The notes under the pieces: model-generated
Databases searched by the model: none
What the model saw: the letters and a program-made list of their open reading frames with translations, nothing else
Told to the model about the DNA's origin: nothing
Assembly: GCF_014650895.1 (NCBI RefSeq)
Contig: NZ_BMVV01000030.1
Span: 18,423-82,422, forward strand
DNA from: Streptomyces omiyaensis
GTDB lineage: Bacteria; Actinomycetota; Actinomycetes; Streptomycetales; Streptomycetaceae
DNA: 64,000 nucleotides
Direction of reading: 5' to 3'
Shown here: positions 35,238 to 43,424 of the stretch, piece after piece
How positions within the stretch are numbered: position 1 is the stretch's first letter
How the letters are laid out: each line of letters opens with the position of its first letter
Made by a program: the position numbers and the translations under genes

Positions 35238-36059
35238 GTGGCCGAGCAGCACACCCCCCGTTCCCTGATCGTCTCGCTCTACGGCGCCTACGGCCGTCCG
35301 ACCGCGGAGACGCCGATGCCGGTGGCCGCGCTGATCCGGCTGCTCGCGGCCGTCGGCGTGGACGCCCCCTCGGTGCGCTCCTCCGTCTCCCGCCTGAAGC
35401 GGCGCGGGCTGCTGCTGGCCCGCCGGACCCCCGACGGCTCGGCCGGCTACGCGCTCTCCGACGACGCCAGGCGCCTCCTGGAGGACGGCGACCGGCGGAT
35501 CTACGCCCGGACCGAGCCGTCGCTGTCGGACGGCTGGGTCCTCGCCGTCTTCTCGGTGCCGGAGCAGGAGCGGCACAAGCGGCACCTGCTGCGCTCCCGC
35601 CTCGGCCGGCTCGGCTTCGGGACGGCGGCGCCGGGCGTGTGGATCGCCCCGGCCCGGCACTACGAGGAGACGCGCAACGCCCTGGAGCGGCTGGAGCTCT
35701 CCTCGTACGTGGACTTCTTCCGCGGCGACCACCTGGGGTACGCGGCGACGGCGGAGGCGGTGGCCCGCTGGTGGGACCTGCCGGCGATCGCGGCGCTGCA
35801 CGAGGAGTTCCTGGCCTCTCACGCGCCGGTCCTGGCGGCCTGGCGGGATGCCCCGGGCACGGCGGAGGACGCCTACCGGGACTACCTCCTCACCCTCGAC
35901 GCCTGGCGCCGGCTGCCGTACGCGGACCCGGTGCTGCCGTCCGAGCTGCTGCCCGGGGGCTGGCCGGGCCGGCGCTCGGCGGAGGTCTTCGCGGAGCTGC
36001 ACGCGCTGCTGTGGGAGCGGGGCGCGGAGTACGTCCGGACGGTGGAGAAGGACCTCTAG
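35238..36059 (+). CDS. PaaX-family transcriptional regulator
   Basis: This 273-aa protein has the PaaX layout: an N-terminal winged HTH (about residues 5-75, with APSVRSSVSRLKRRGLL), a central domain starting near residue 95 (SDGWVLAVFSVPEQERHKR) and a C-terminal PaaX_C domain. PaaX represses aromatic degradation genes and is released by aryl-CoA thioesters such as phenylacetyl-CoA. It starts with GTG 9 bp after the ligase stop, so both are one operon; the ligase product may be its ligand. Confidence 0.88.
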   Translation: MAEQHTPRSLIVSLYGAYGRPTAETPMPVAALIRLLAAVGVDAPSVRSSVSRLKRRGLLLARRTPDGSAGYALSDDARRLLEDGDRRIYARTEPSLSDGWVLAVFSVPEQERHKRHLLRSRLGRLGFGTAAPGVWIAPARHYEETRNALERLELSSYVDFFRGDHLGYAATAEAVARWWDLPAIAALHEEFLASHAPVLAAWRDAPGTAEDAYRDYLLTLDAWRRLPYADPVLPSELLPGGWPGRRSAEVFAELHALLWERGAEYVRTVEKDL

Positions 36060-36358
36060 GCCCCCTCGGGGGCTCAGGGGCCTCTAGGACCCCTCGGGGG
36101 CCTCCGCGGGACTCGCGGGACCCTCCGGGGCTTCCGGGACCTCCGGGACCCGGTGGGCCCCTCGCGGTCCGCCCGAAGGTCCCGGGGCGGCGGGGCCTGC
36201 GACCCGGTGAGGTCGGGAGGGGTGCCTCTGAGGCCGGCGGGACGCCCCTTATAGAGTCGAAACCAGGACGTCTCGGGTGGCCCCCGCCCCCGTTCCCCGT
36301 CGTCCGTCCCCTCCTCCTGCCCTCCCCCTCCCCCACACGGCAAAGGGAGCCCGCCCCC
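36060..36358 (+). promoter_or_regulatory. Intergenic region with many G/C inverted repeats
   Basis: No gene is seen. Directly after the PaaX stop come several short hairpins (CCCCC-TC-GGGGG at 36061-36072; AGGCCCC/GGGGCCT at 36058-36083), probably the terminator. A TATAGA hexamer at 36250-36255 in CTTATAGAG is a possible -10 box for the next gene, leaving a leader of about 97 bp. Confidence 0.45.
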
Positions 36359-36838
36359 ATGCCCGACGTCACCGGCCCCGCGAGTGCCGGACCCTCCGCC
36401 TGCCGGCGCGTCCGGCTGCCCCGTACGACCGCCGCGGTGCCCCTCGCCCGCGCCCTGGTCCGGACCGCCCTCGGCGAGATCGAGCCCGCCGCGGCGGGCC
36501 GGCCGGACCGCGACACGGCGGAGCTGCTCACCGCCGAGCTGGTGGCGAACGCCGTCGAGCACACCTCGGGGGACGGGCCGATCGAGCTGGTCGTGGAGGT
36601 GCTGGCGGCGCCGGGCGGCTGTCAGATCGAGGTGCACGACCCCGATCCGGCCCGCCCGGGGGAGCCGCTCTGCCCGGATCCGGGCGTCGAGGTGGACCCC
36701 TGGCAGGAGCACGGCCGGGGCCTGCTGCTGATCCGGGCGCTCAGCAGCGACTGCGGCCACCGCCCGACCGCGCGCGGGAAGGCGGTCTGGTTCACGCTCC
36801 CCCGGGTGCCCCTCCAGCGGCGTCGGTCGCGGACGTGA
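36359..36838 (+). CDS. RsbW-like ATP-binding regulator (anti-sigma/histidine-kinase-like ATPase)
   Basis: This 159-aa protein has the HATPase_c_2 fold of RsbW/SpoIIAB-type serine kinases. The N box is in ELLTAELVANAVEHTSG and the G box in QEHGRGLLLIRALSSDCG. Streptomycetes encode dozens of such small proteins, acting as anti-sigma factors or signalling partners. The ATG at 36359 has GGGAG about 10 bp upstream. No sigma factor or anti-anti-sigma gene is adjacent, so its target is unknown. Its last 47 bp overlap, on the opposite strand, the end of the permease gene. Confidence 0.82.
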   Translation: MPDVTGPASAGPSACRRVRLPRTTAAVPLARALVRTALGEIEPAAAGRPDRDTAELLTAELVANAVEHTSGDGPIELVVEVLAAPGGCQIEVHDPDPARPGEPLCPDPGVEVDPWQEHGRGLLLIRALSSDCGHRPTARGKAVWFTLPRVPLQRRRSRT

Positions 36839-38225
36839 GCGCGAGGCGCGAGCGGCGGCGCCCGTAGACCGCGTACAGCACGGACCCGGCGACCAGGAAG
36901 CAGGCGAAGACCAGCCAGGTCCGCCAGCCGGTGCCCCAGATGAGGTAGAGGCAGAAGCCGATGCCGAGGACCGGGCTCGCCGGGTAGAGCGGGACCCTGA
37001 ACGAACGGCCGAGGCCTGGTTCGCGGCGGCGCAGCACGATCACCGCGAGGTTGACCACGACCATGATCGCCAGGGTGCCGATGGTGGTGAGGCCGACGAC
37101 CACGTCGAGCGGGGCGAAGGCGGCGGGGACGGCGAAGACCGCGGCGACGATCCAGGTGTTGGCGACGGGGGTGGAGGTCTTCGGGGAGACCCGTTCGAAG
37201 ACGCGGGGCATCAGGCCGTCGCGGGACATCGCCATCAGGATGCGGGTCTGGCCGTACATCACGGCGAGGACGACGGAGGCGATGGCGACGACCGCGCCGA
37301 AGGCGATGATCCCGCCGCCGACGGAGGAGCCGGTGACCTGGTCCACGACGAGGGAGAGCGCGGCGGGCTTGTCGGCGACCTCCTCGGCGCCGAGGGCGCC
37401 GATCGCGGCGAGGGCGACCGCGCAGTAGAGCACGGTGACGACGCCGATGCAGATCAGGATGGCGAGCGGGATGTTCCGGCGCGGGTTCTTCACCTCCTCG
37501 CCGGCGGTGGTGATGGCGTCGAAGCCGATGTACGAGAAGAAGGCGACCGAGGCGCCGGCGGTGATGCCGCCCATGCCCTCGGTGGCGAACGGGGAGAGGT
37601 GCCCGGCCTGGAAGGCGGAGAAGCCGATCGCGCAGAAGGCGACCAGGATGCCGATCTTGAGGATCGACATGGCGGCGGTGGCCCGGGCGCTCTCGCGCAC
37701 GCCCCTGACCAGGAGGGTCGCGGCCATGAGGATGACGACCACCGCGGGCAGGTTGATCACGCCGCCCTCGGCGGGGCCGGCGGCGAGCGCGTCGGGCAGC
37801 CGGAGGCCGGTGAGGCCGTGGAGGAGTTCGTCGAGGTACTGGCTCCAGCCGACGGCGACCGCGGAGACGGAGACGCCGTACTCCAGGAGCAGGCACCAGC
37901 CGACGAGGAAGGCGGCCCGCTCGCCGAGGCTCGCGTAGGCGAAGGAGTAGGAGGATCCGGAGACCGGGATCGCGCCCCCGAGCTCCGCGAAGGAGAAGGC
38001 GGTGAAGACGCAGGTGATCGCGGCGAGGACGAAGGAGACGACGACCGCGGGCCCCGCCTCGGCGACGCTGTCGGCGAGGCCGACGAAGATGCCGGTGCCG
38101 ACGATCGCCCCGACGCCGAAGCACACGAGCTGGAAGAGGCCCATGGTGCGTCTGAGGCTGTGCCCCTCGAGGTCGGCGCCGGACTCGGCGATCAGCTGCC
38201 GGGGGGACTTGATCCGCGAAGACAT
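36792..38225 (-). CDS. APC-family amino-acid permease linked to arginine genes
   Basis: This 477-aa membrane protein has about 12 helices. It carries GVGAIVGTGIFVGLAD in helix 1 and FFSYIGFDAITTAGEEVKNPRRN, both typical of the CAT/YfnA subgroup of the APC superfamily. It lies downstream of argF and arcA on the same strand, which suggests transport of arginine, ornithine or citrulline, replacing the usual ArcD antiporter. The argF terminator separates them, so it has its own transcript. Its C-terminal coding sequence overlaps the converging anti-sigma-like gene by 47 bp. Confidence 0.88.
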   Translation of the reverse strand: MSSRIKSPRQLIAESGADLEGHSLRRTMGLFQLVCFGVGAIVGTGIFVGLADSVAEAGPAVVVSFVLAAITCVFTAFSFAELGGAIPVSGSSYSFAYASLGERAAFLVGWCLLLEYGVSVSAVAVGWSQYLDELLHGLTGLRLPDALAAGPAEGGVINLPAVVVILMAATLLVRGVRESARATAAMSILKIGILVAFCAIGFSAFQAGHLSPFATEGMGGITAGASVAFFSYIGFDAITTAGEEVKNPRRNIPLAILICIGVVTVLYCAVALAAIGALGAEEVADKPAALSLVVDQVTGSSVGGGIIAFGAVVAIASVVLAVMYGQTRILMAMSRDGLMPRVFERVSPKTSTPVANTWIVAAVFAVPAAFAPLDVVVGLTTIGTLAIMVVVNLAVIVLRRREPGLGRSFRVPLYPASPVLGIGFCLYLIWGTGWRTWLVFACFLVAGSVLYAVYGRRRSRLALTSATDAAGGAPGGA

Positions 38226-38267
38226 GCGGGCGTTCTCATCTCTGGTCTTGCATGGGGGGTGTACATG

Positions 38268-38309
38268 CGTCAGGGGGGTCCGGGCACATGTGCCCGGACC
38301 CCCCTGACG
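38268..38309 (-). terminator. Terminator downstream of argF, 19-bp stem
   Basis: A perfect 19-bp stem (38268-38286 with 38291-38309) with a CATG loop lies 10 bp after the argF stop. Confidence 0.92.
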
Positions 38310-38319
38310 TCTGGTGATC

Positions 38320-39333
38320 CTATGCCCCGGCGGGACCCGCCAGGGTCGCCACGAGGACCGCCTTGATGGTGTGGAGGCGGTTCTCGGCCTCGTCGAAGAC
38401 GACGGAGTGGTCCGACTCGAAGACCTCGTCGGAGACCTCCAGCTCGGTCAGGCCGTGCCGGTCGTGGACCTCGCGGGCGACCTTCGTGCCGAGGTCGTGG
38501 TAGGCGGGCAGGCAGTGCATGAACTTCACGCCGGGGTTCCCGGTGGCGCGCAGCACGTCCATGGTGACGGCGTACGGGGCGAGGGCGGCGATCCGCTCGT
38601 CCCACACCTCCTTGGGCTCGCCCATCGACACCCACACGTCGGTGACGACGAAGTCGGCGCCGCGGACGCCGTCGGCGACGGACTCGGTGAGGGTGATCGT
38701 GGCCCCGCTCCCGGCCGCGAGCCCGCGGGCGGCGGTGACGATCTCCTCGGCCGGCCAGTACGCCTCGGGGGCGACGATGCGCACGTCCATGCCGAGCAGG
38801 GCACCGGTGACGAGGTAGGAGTTGCCCATGTTGAAGCGGGCGTCGCCGAGGTAGGCGAAGGAGACGTCCTCCAGCGGCTTGTCGCTGTGCTCGGTCATGG
38901 TGAGCACGTCGGCGAGCATCTGGGTGGGGTGCCAGTCGTCGGTCAGGCCGTTGAGGACGGGGACGCCGGCGAAGGAGGCCAGCTCCTCCACGGTGGCCTG
39001 GCTGTCGCCGCGGTACTCGATGGCGTCGAACATCCGGCCGAGGACGCGGGCGGTGTCCTTCACCGACTCCTTGTGGCCCATCTGCGAGCCGGAGGGGTCG
39101 AGGTAGGTGGTGGAGGCGCCCTGGTCGGCGGCGGCGACCTCGAAGGCGCAGCGGGTCCGGGTGGAGGTCTTCTCGAAGATCAGGGCGATGTTCCGGCCGT
39201 TCAGCCGCCGCTCCTCGGCCCCCGCCTTCTTGGCCGCCTTCAGCTCGGCGGCGAGCTCGACCAGGCCGCGGAACTCCTCGGCGGTGAAGTCCAGCTCCTT
39301 GAGGAAGTGGCGGCCGGAGAGGTCAAGGGCCAT
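38320..39333 (-). CDS. argF: Ornithine carbamoyltransferase
   Basis: This 337-aa enzyme transfers the carbamoyl group between carbamoyl phosphate and ornithine. The carbamoyl-phosphate loop is EKTSTRTRCAFEVAA, and the ornithine-binding and catalytic residues are in FMHCLPAYHD; DDWHPTQMLAD is also conserved. The ATG at 39333 has AGGAG 8 bp upstream. Position just downstream of arginine deiminase suggests a catabolic role (arcB) or a dual one; sequence alone does not settle this, and a second argF is not in the window. A promoter with inverted repeats lies between it and arcA. Confidence 0.95.
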   Translation of the reverse strand: MALDLSGRHFLKELDFTAEEFRGLVELAAELKAAKKAGAEERRLNGRNIALIFEKTSTRTRCAFEVAAADQGASTTYLDPSGSQMGHKESVKDTARVLGRMFDAIEYRGDSQATVEELASFAGVPVLNGLTDDWHPTQMLADVLTMTEHSDKPLEDVSFAYLGDARFNMGNSYLVTGALLGMDVRIVAPEAYWPAEEIVTAARGLAAGSGATITLTESVADGVRGADFVVTDVWVSMGEPKEVWDERIAALAPYAVTMDVLRATGNPGVKFMHCLPAYHDLGTKVAREVHDRHGLTELEVSDEVFESDHSVVFDEAENRLHTIKAVLVATLAGPAGA

Positions 39334-39388
39334 GGCGGGCGCTCCTGGGATGCGTGCGGTCGGGACGGGTACGGCAGGACGCTGGAAG

Positions 39389-39416
39389 TGTATACATAAC
39401 CCAGTATGCCTATACA
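39389..39416 (-). promoter_or_regulatory. argF promoter region with candidate ARG box
   Basis: TGTATA (39389-39394) and TATACA (39411-39416) form an inverted repeat around an A+T-rich centre (CATAACCCAGTATGCC). This is one of the few A+T-rich spots between arcA and argF. Streptomycete ArgR binds imperfect A+T-rich palindromes upstream of arg genes, so this is a good candidate operator overlapping the argF promoter. Confidence 0.5.
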
Positions 39417-39482
39417 GCCCCCTGGTGTGTTCGCGCGCTCCCCGGCGCGCCCTCCCGCCCCGGCGCGCCCGGGGCGCCCGCC

Positions 39483-40715
39483 TCACACCGCGTCCCGCAC
39501 CACCGGGCAGCTCATGCAGCGCGGACCGCCCCGCCCCCGCCCCAGCTCGCTCCCCGGGATCTCGATCACCTCGATGCCCCGCTTCCGCAGGTGCGTGTTG
39601 GTCGTCACGTTCCGCTCGTACGCCACCACCACGCCCGGCTCCACGGCCAGCACGTTGCAGCCGTCGTCCCACTGCTCGCGCTCCGCCGCGTGCACGTCCT
39701 GCGTCGCCGTCAGCACCCGCACCTCCGGAAGCCCCAGCGCCGCCGCGATCGCCGCGTGCATCCGCTCCGGCGGATGGTCGGTCACCCGCAGCGCCTGCCC
39801 CCCGTCGCCCGGCTCGATCGTGTACGAGCGCAGCATCCCCAGCCCCGCGTACTGGGTGAAGGTGTCGCCGTCCACCATCGTCATCACCGTGTCCAGGTGC
39901 ATGAAGGCCCGCCGCTTCGGCATGTCGAGCGCCACGATCGTCCGCGCCGAACCCGCCGCGAACAGCCCCCGCGCCAGCATCTCCACCGCCTGCGGGGTGG
40001 TCCGCTCGCTCATCCCGATCAGCACCGCGCCGTTGCCGATGACGAGCACGTCCCCGCCCTCGATCGTCGACGGATAGTCCGCCTGCCCCTCCGACCAGTG
40101 GTGGAAGGCGCCCGCCTCCGGGCCGGTGAAGAGCGGATGGTGCTTGTAGATCGCCTCGAAGTGGACCGTCTCCCGCTGCCGCGCCGGCCACCTCATCGCG
40201 TTGATCGACACCCCGTCGTAGATCCACGCCGAGGTGTCCCGGGTGAAGAGGTGGTTCGGCAGCGGGCGGAGCACGAAGTCGTCGAGCTCCAGGGCGTGGA
40301 AGCGGATCGACGTCGGCTCCCGGTGCGCGGCGAGGAACTCGCGCTTCGTCATCCCGCCCACCAGCGCCTCCACCAGCGCCCCGGAGTCGAGGGAGTCGAA
40401 GGCGTCCCGCAGGTGGTCGGCGGCGAGCGGCCCGTACTCCTTCTCGTCGAAGACCCGGTCGAGGACGAGCGCCCGCGCCCGCGGCACCTCCAGCGCCTCC
40501 CGCAGCAGATCGCCGAAGAGGTGCACCTCGACGCCCCGGTCGCGCAGCACGTCCGCGAAGCCGTCGTGCTCCTGGCGGGCCCGCCGCACCCACAGCACGT
40601 CGTCGAAGAGCAGGGCGTCCTTGTTGGACGGGGTCAGCCGCTTGAGCTCCAGATCGGGGCGGTGGAGGATCACGCGGCGGAGCCGGCCGGTCTCGGAGTC
40701 GACATGGAATCCCAT
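39483..40715 (-). CDS. arcA: Arginine deiminase
   Basis: This 410-aa enzyme hydrolyses arginine to citrulline and ammonia. It shows the guanidino-modifying-enzyme fold: Asp/Glu and His in TIEGGDVLVIG and FMHLDTVMTMVD, and the catalytic Cys400 in GGPRCMSCPVVRD at the C-terminus. The length equals typical ADI. Together with argF and the permease it forms an arginine deiminase group, which can generate carbamoyl phosphate and hence ATP; no carbamate kinase gene is in the window. Confidence 0.95.
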   Translation of the reverse strand: MGFHVDSETGRLRRVILHRPDLELKRLTPSNKDALLFDDVLWVRRARQEHDGFADVLRDRGVEVHLFGDLLREALEVPRARALVLDRVFDEKEYGPLAADHLRDAFDSLDSGALVEALVGGMTKREFLAAHREPTSIRFHALELDDFVLRPLPNHLFTRDTSAWIYDGVSINAMRWPARQRETVHFEAIYKHHPLFTGPEAGAFHHWSEGQADYPSTIEGGDVLVIGNGAVLIGMSERTTPQAVEMLARGLFAAGSARTIVALDMPKRRAFMHLDTVMTMVDGDTFTQYAGLGMLRSYTIEPGDGGQALRVTDHPPERMHAAIAAALGLPEVRVLTATQDVHAAEREQWDDGCNVLAVEPGVVVAYERNVTTNTHLRKRGIEVIEIPGSELGRGRGGPRCMSCPVVRDAV

Positions 40716-40740
40716 GCGCCCATCCTGACGGAGCGGACGG

Positions 40741-40763
40741 CCGTGCGCGTGGGACGCGCACGG
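40741..40763 (-). promoter_or_regulatory. Small perfect hairpin upstream of arcA
   Basis: CCGTGCGCGT (40741-40750) pairs with ACGCGCACGG (40754-40763) around GGG. It lies 26 bp before the arcA start, in the gap behind pnkp, and could act as an arcA leader structure or as an extra terminator for pnkp. Confidence 0.45.
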
Positions 40764-40811
40764 CCGAATTCACGGCGCACGGCCCGCCCGTGGCCCCTGG
40801 GCCGTCCCTTC

Positions 40812-40848
40812 CGGATCCGGCCGGGCGCGCGCCGCCCGGCCGGATCCG
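40812..40848 (-). terminator. Terminator of the hen1-pnkp operon
   Basis: A perfect 16-bp stem (40812-40827 with 40833-40848) with a CGCGC loop lies 12 bp after the pnkp stop. Confidence 0.88.
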
Positions 40849-40859
40849 AAGGAGAAGGC

Positions 40860-43424
40860 CTACAGCCTCGGGTCCACCGGCTCCGACTCCAGGGCCAACA
40901 CCGCGAAGACCGCCTCGTGCACCCGCCACAGCGGCTCGCCGGCCGCCATCCGCTCCAGCCCCTCCAGGCCGAGCGCGTACTCGCGCAGGGCGAGCGAGCG
41001 CTTGTGGCCGAGGGAACGCTGCCGCAGCCGTGCCAGGTTCTCCGGGCGGGTGTACTCGGGGCCGTACACGATCCGCAGGTACTCCCGGCCGCGCACCTTC
41101 ACGCCCGGCTGCACCGGGCGGCCCGCGCCGTCCTCGACCAGCGCCGCGAGCGGCTTGACGACCATGCCCTCGCCGCCGGCGCCGGTCAGCTCCAGCCACC
41201 AGTCGGTGCCCGCGCGGACCGACGCCTCGTCACCGGTGTCGACGACGATCCGCCGCGTCACCTGAAGCAGCCCCGTCGGATCGTGCTCCACGAGCCGGTC
41301 CAGCCACCCCAGCTGGACGTCGTGCGGCACGCCCGCGAGCGACCGCCCCCGGCCCGCGAGCAGCTGGAACGGCGCGAACCGCACCCCGTCCAGGCCCTCC
41401 GTCGGCCAGCAGTACCGCCGGTACGCCTCGGTGAAGGCGGCCGCGTCCGCCGCCCGGTCCCGCTGCGCCGCGAGCAGCCCGCCGAGGCCCTCCACACCGC
41501 GCGCGACCGCCGCCTCGACCGCCCCCACGGCCGCCGGGAAGACCGCGCCGGAGGCCGCGCCGACCGCCGCGTACTGGTGGCGCAGCAGCCCGCCGGACTT
41601 CAGCGACCACGGCATCAGCTCGCCGTCGAGCAGCAGCCAGGCCGTGTCGAGCTCCTCCCAGAGCCCGGCCGCGCCGATCGCCGTCCGCAGCCGGGCGAGG
41701 ACCTGCTCGGTGGCCGCCCCGTCGTCGAAGAACGGCCGGCCGGTACGGGTGTGCAGCGCGCCCGTCGGCCCGTCCACCCCGAACCGCTCGCGCGCCGCGT
41801 CCGCGTCCCGGCACACCAGGGCGACCGCCCGCGAGCCCATGTGCTTCTCCTCGCACACGACCCGCTCGACGCCGTCCGACCGGTACTGGGCGAACGCCTC
41901 CACCGGATGCTCCAGGAAGCCCTCCGCCTTCGCGGTGGGCGTCGGCGCCATCGTCGGCGGCAGGTAGGCGAGCAGCCGGGGGTCGACCGCGAACCGGCTC
42001 ATGACCTCCAGGGCCGCCGCCGCGTTCTCCTCCCGCACCGCCACGTTGCCCAGGTGCCGGGTCTCCACCGTCCGCCGCCCGTGGACGTCGGCCAGGTCGA
42101 GCGGCCGCCCCTGGTGCCCGCCGGGCACGTCCGACGACAGCGGCCGGGCCGGCTCGTACCAGACCCGCTCGGCCGGCACGTCGACGAGCTCGCGCTCCGG
42201 CCAGCGCAGCGCGGTCATCCGCCCGCCGAACACCGCGCCGGTGTCCAGGCAGATCGTGTTGTTGATCCACGACGTCGTCGGCACCGGCGTGTGCCCGTAG
42301 ACGACCGTCGCCCGCCCCCGGTACTCCTCCGCCCACGGGTAGCGCACCGGGAGCCCGAACGCGTCGGTCTCGCCGGTGGTGTCACCGTACAGCGCGTGGG
42401 AGCGGACCCGGCCCGAGGTGCGGCCGTGGTACTTCTCCGGCAGACCGGCGTGGCAGACCACCAGCTTCCCGCCGTCCAGGACGTAGTGGCTCACCAGGCC
42501 GTCGATGAACTCCCGCACCCGCGTGCGGAACTCCTCCGGCTCGCGCTCCAGCTGCTCCACGGTCTCGGCGAGGCCGTGCGTCAGCTGGACCTTCCTGCCC
42601 TTCAGCCAGCGCCCCAGCTTGTTCTCGTGGTTGCCCGGCACGCACAGCGCGTTCCCGGCCTCCACCATGCCCATCACCCGGCGCAGCACGCCCGGCGAGT
42701 CCGGCCCCCGGTCGACGAGGTCGCCGACGAAGACCGCCGTGCGCCCCTCCGGGTGCGCGCCGTCCACGTAGCCGAGCCGGCCGAGCAGCGTCTCCAGCTC
42801 GCTCCGGCAGCCGTGGATGTCGCCGATGACGTCGAACGGGCCGGTGAGGTGGCGCAGGTCGTTGAACCGGCGCTCCAGCCGCACCTCAGCGGCCTCCGTC
42901 TCGGCGACCGACCGCAGGACGTGGACCTTGCGGAAGCCCTCCCGCTCCAGCCCCCTCAGGCCGCGGTGCAGTTCGCGCCGGTGCCGGGGGACGACGTGGT
43001 CGGGCATGCCGGCCCGGTCGGCCCGCAGGGCGTTGCGCTCCCGGCAGACGGACTCCGGCGGGTCGAGCACGATCGCGATCGGCAGCACGTCGTGCTCCCG
43101 CGCCAGCTGCACCAGCTGCCGGCGCGCCTCGCGCTGCACGTTGGTCGCGTCGACGACGGTCAGCCGGCCGGCCGCGAGCCGCTTGCCGACGATGTAGTGC
43201 AGCACGTCGAAGGCGTCCTTCGACGCCGACTGGTCGTTCTCGTCGTCCGCGACGAGTCCCCGGCAGAAGTCCGAGGAGACCACCTCGGTGGGCTTGAAGT
43301 GGCGCCGCGCGAAGGACGACTTGCCGGAGCCGGTCGCACCGACGAGCACCACGAGGGAGAGGTCGGTGACGGGGAGCACCCGGCGCTCCTCGGTGGTGCC
43401 GGCGACGGTCGTGGGGTCGCTCAT
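40860..43424 (-). CDS. pnkp: Polynucleotide kinase-phosphatase-ligase (bacterial RNA repair)
   Basis: This 854-aa trifunctional enzyme heals and seals broken RNA. Residues about 20-190 are a 5'-OH kinase with P-loop GATGSGKSS (29-37). Residues about 195-450 are a metallophosphatase (GDIHGC 201-206, GDLVDRG 234-240, GNHE 264-267) that removes 2',3'-cyclic or 3' phosphates. From about residue 480 comes a ligase-like adenylyltransferase domain with the nucleotide-binding Lys at about 527 in CEEKHMGSRAV. The layout matches clostridial Pnkp. Its ATG overlaps the hen1 stop (ATGA), so both are coupled. Pnkp works as a complex with Hen1, which marks the repaired end to resist re-cleavage by ribotoxins. 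Confidence 0.93.
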   Translation of the reverse strand: MSDPTTVAGTTEERRVLPVTDLSLVVLVGATGSGKSSFARRHFKPTEVVSSDFCRGLVADDENDQSASKDAFDVLHYIVGKRLAAGRLTVVDATNVQREARRQLVQLAREHDVLPIAIVLDPPESVCRERNALRADRAGMPDHVVPRHRRELHRGLRGLEREGFRKVHVLRSVAETEAAEVRLERRFNDLRHLTGPFDVIGDIHGCRSELETLLGRLGYVDGAHPEGRTAVFVGDLVDRGPDSPGVLRRVMGMVEAGNALCVPGNHENKLGRWLKGRKVQLTHGLAETVEQLEREPEEFRTRVREFIDGLVSHYVLDGGKLVVCHAGLPEKYHGRTSGRVRSHALYGDTTGETDAFGLPVRYPWAEEYRGRATVVYGHTPVPTTSWINNTICLDTGAVFGGRMTALRWPERELVDVPAERVWYEPARPLSSDVPGGHQGRPLDLADVHGRRTVETRHLGNVAVREENAAAALEVMSRFAVDPRLLAYLPPTMAPTPTAKAEGFLEHPVEAFAQYRSDGVERVVCEEKHMGSRAVALVCRDADAARERFGVDGPTGALHTRTGRPFFDDGAATEQVLARLRTAIGAAGLWEELDTAWLLLDGELMPWSLKSGGLLRHQYAAVGAASGAVFPAAVGAVEAAVARGVEGLGGLLAAQRDRAADAAAFTEAYRRYCWPTEGLDGVRFAPFQLLAGRGRSLAGVPHDVQLGWLDRLVEHDPTGLLQVTRRIVVDTGDEASVRAGTDWWLELTGAGGEGMVVKPLAALVEDGAGRPVQPGVKVRGREYLRIVYGPEYTRPENLARLRQRSLGHKRSLALREYALGLEGLERMAAGEPLWRVHEAVFAVLALESEPVDPRL

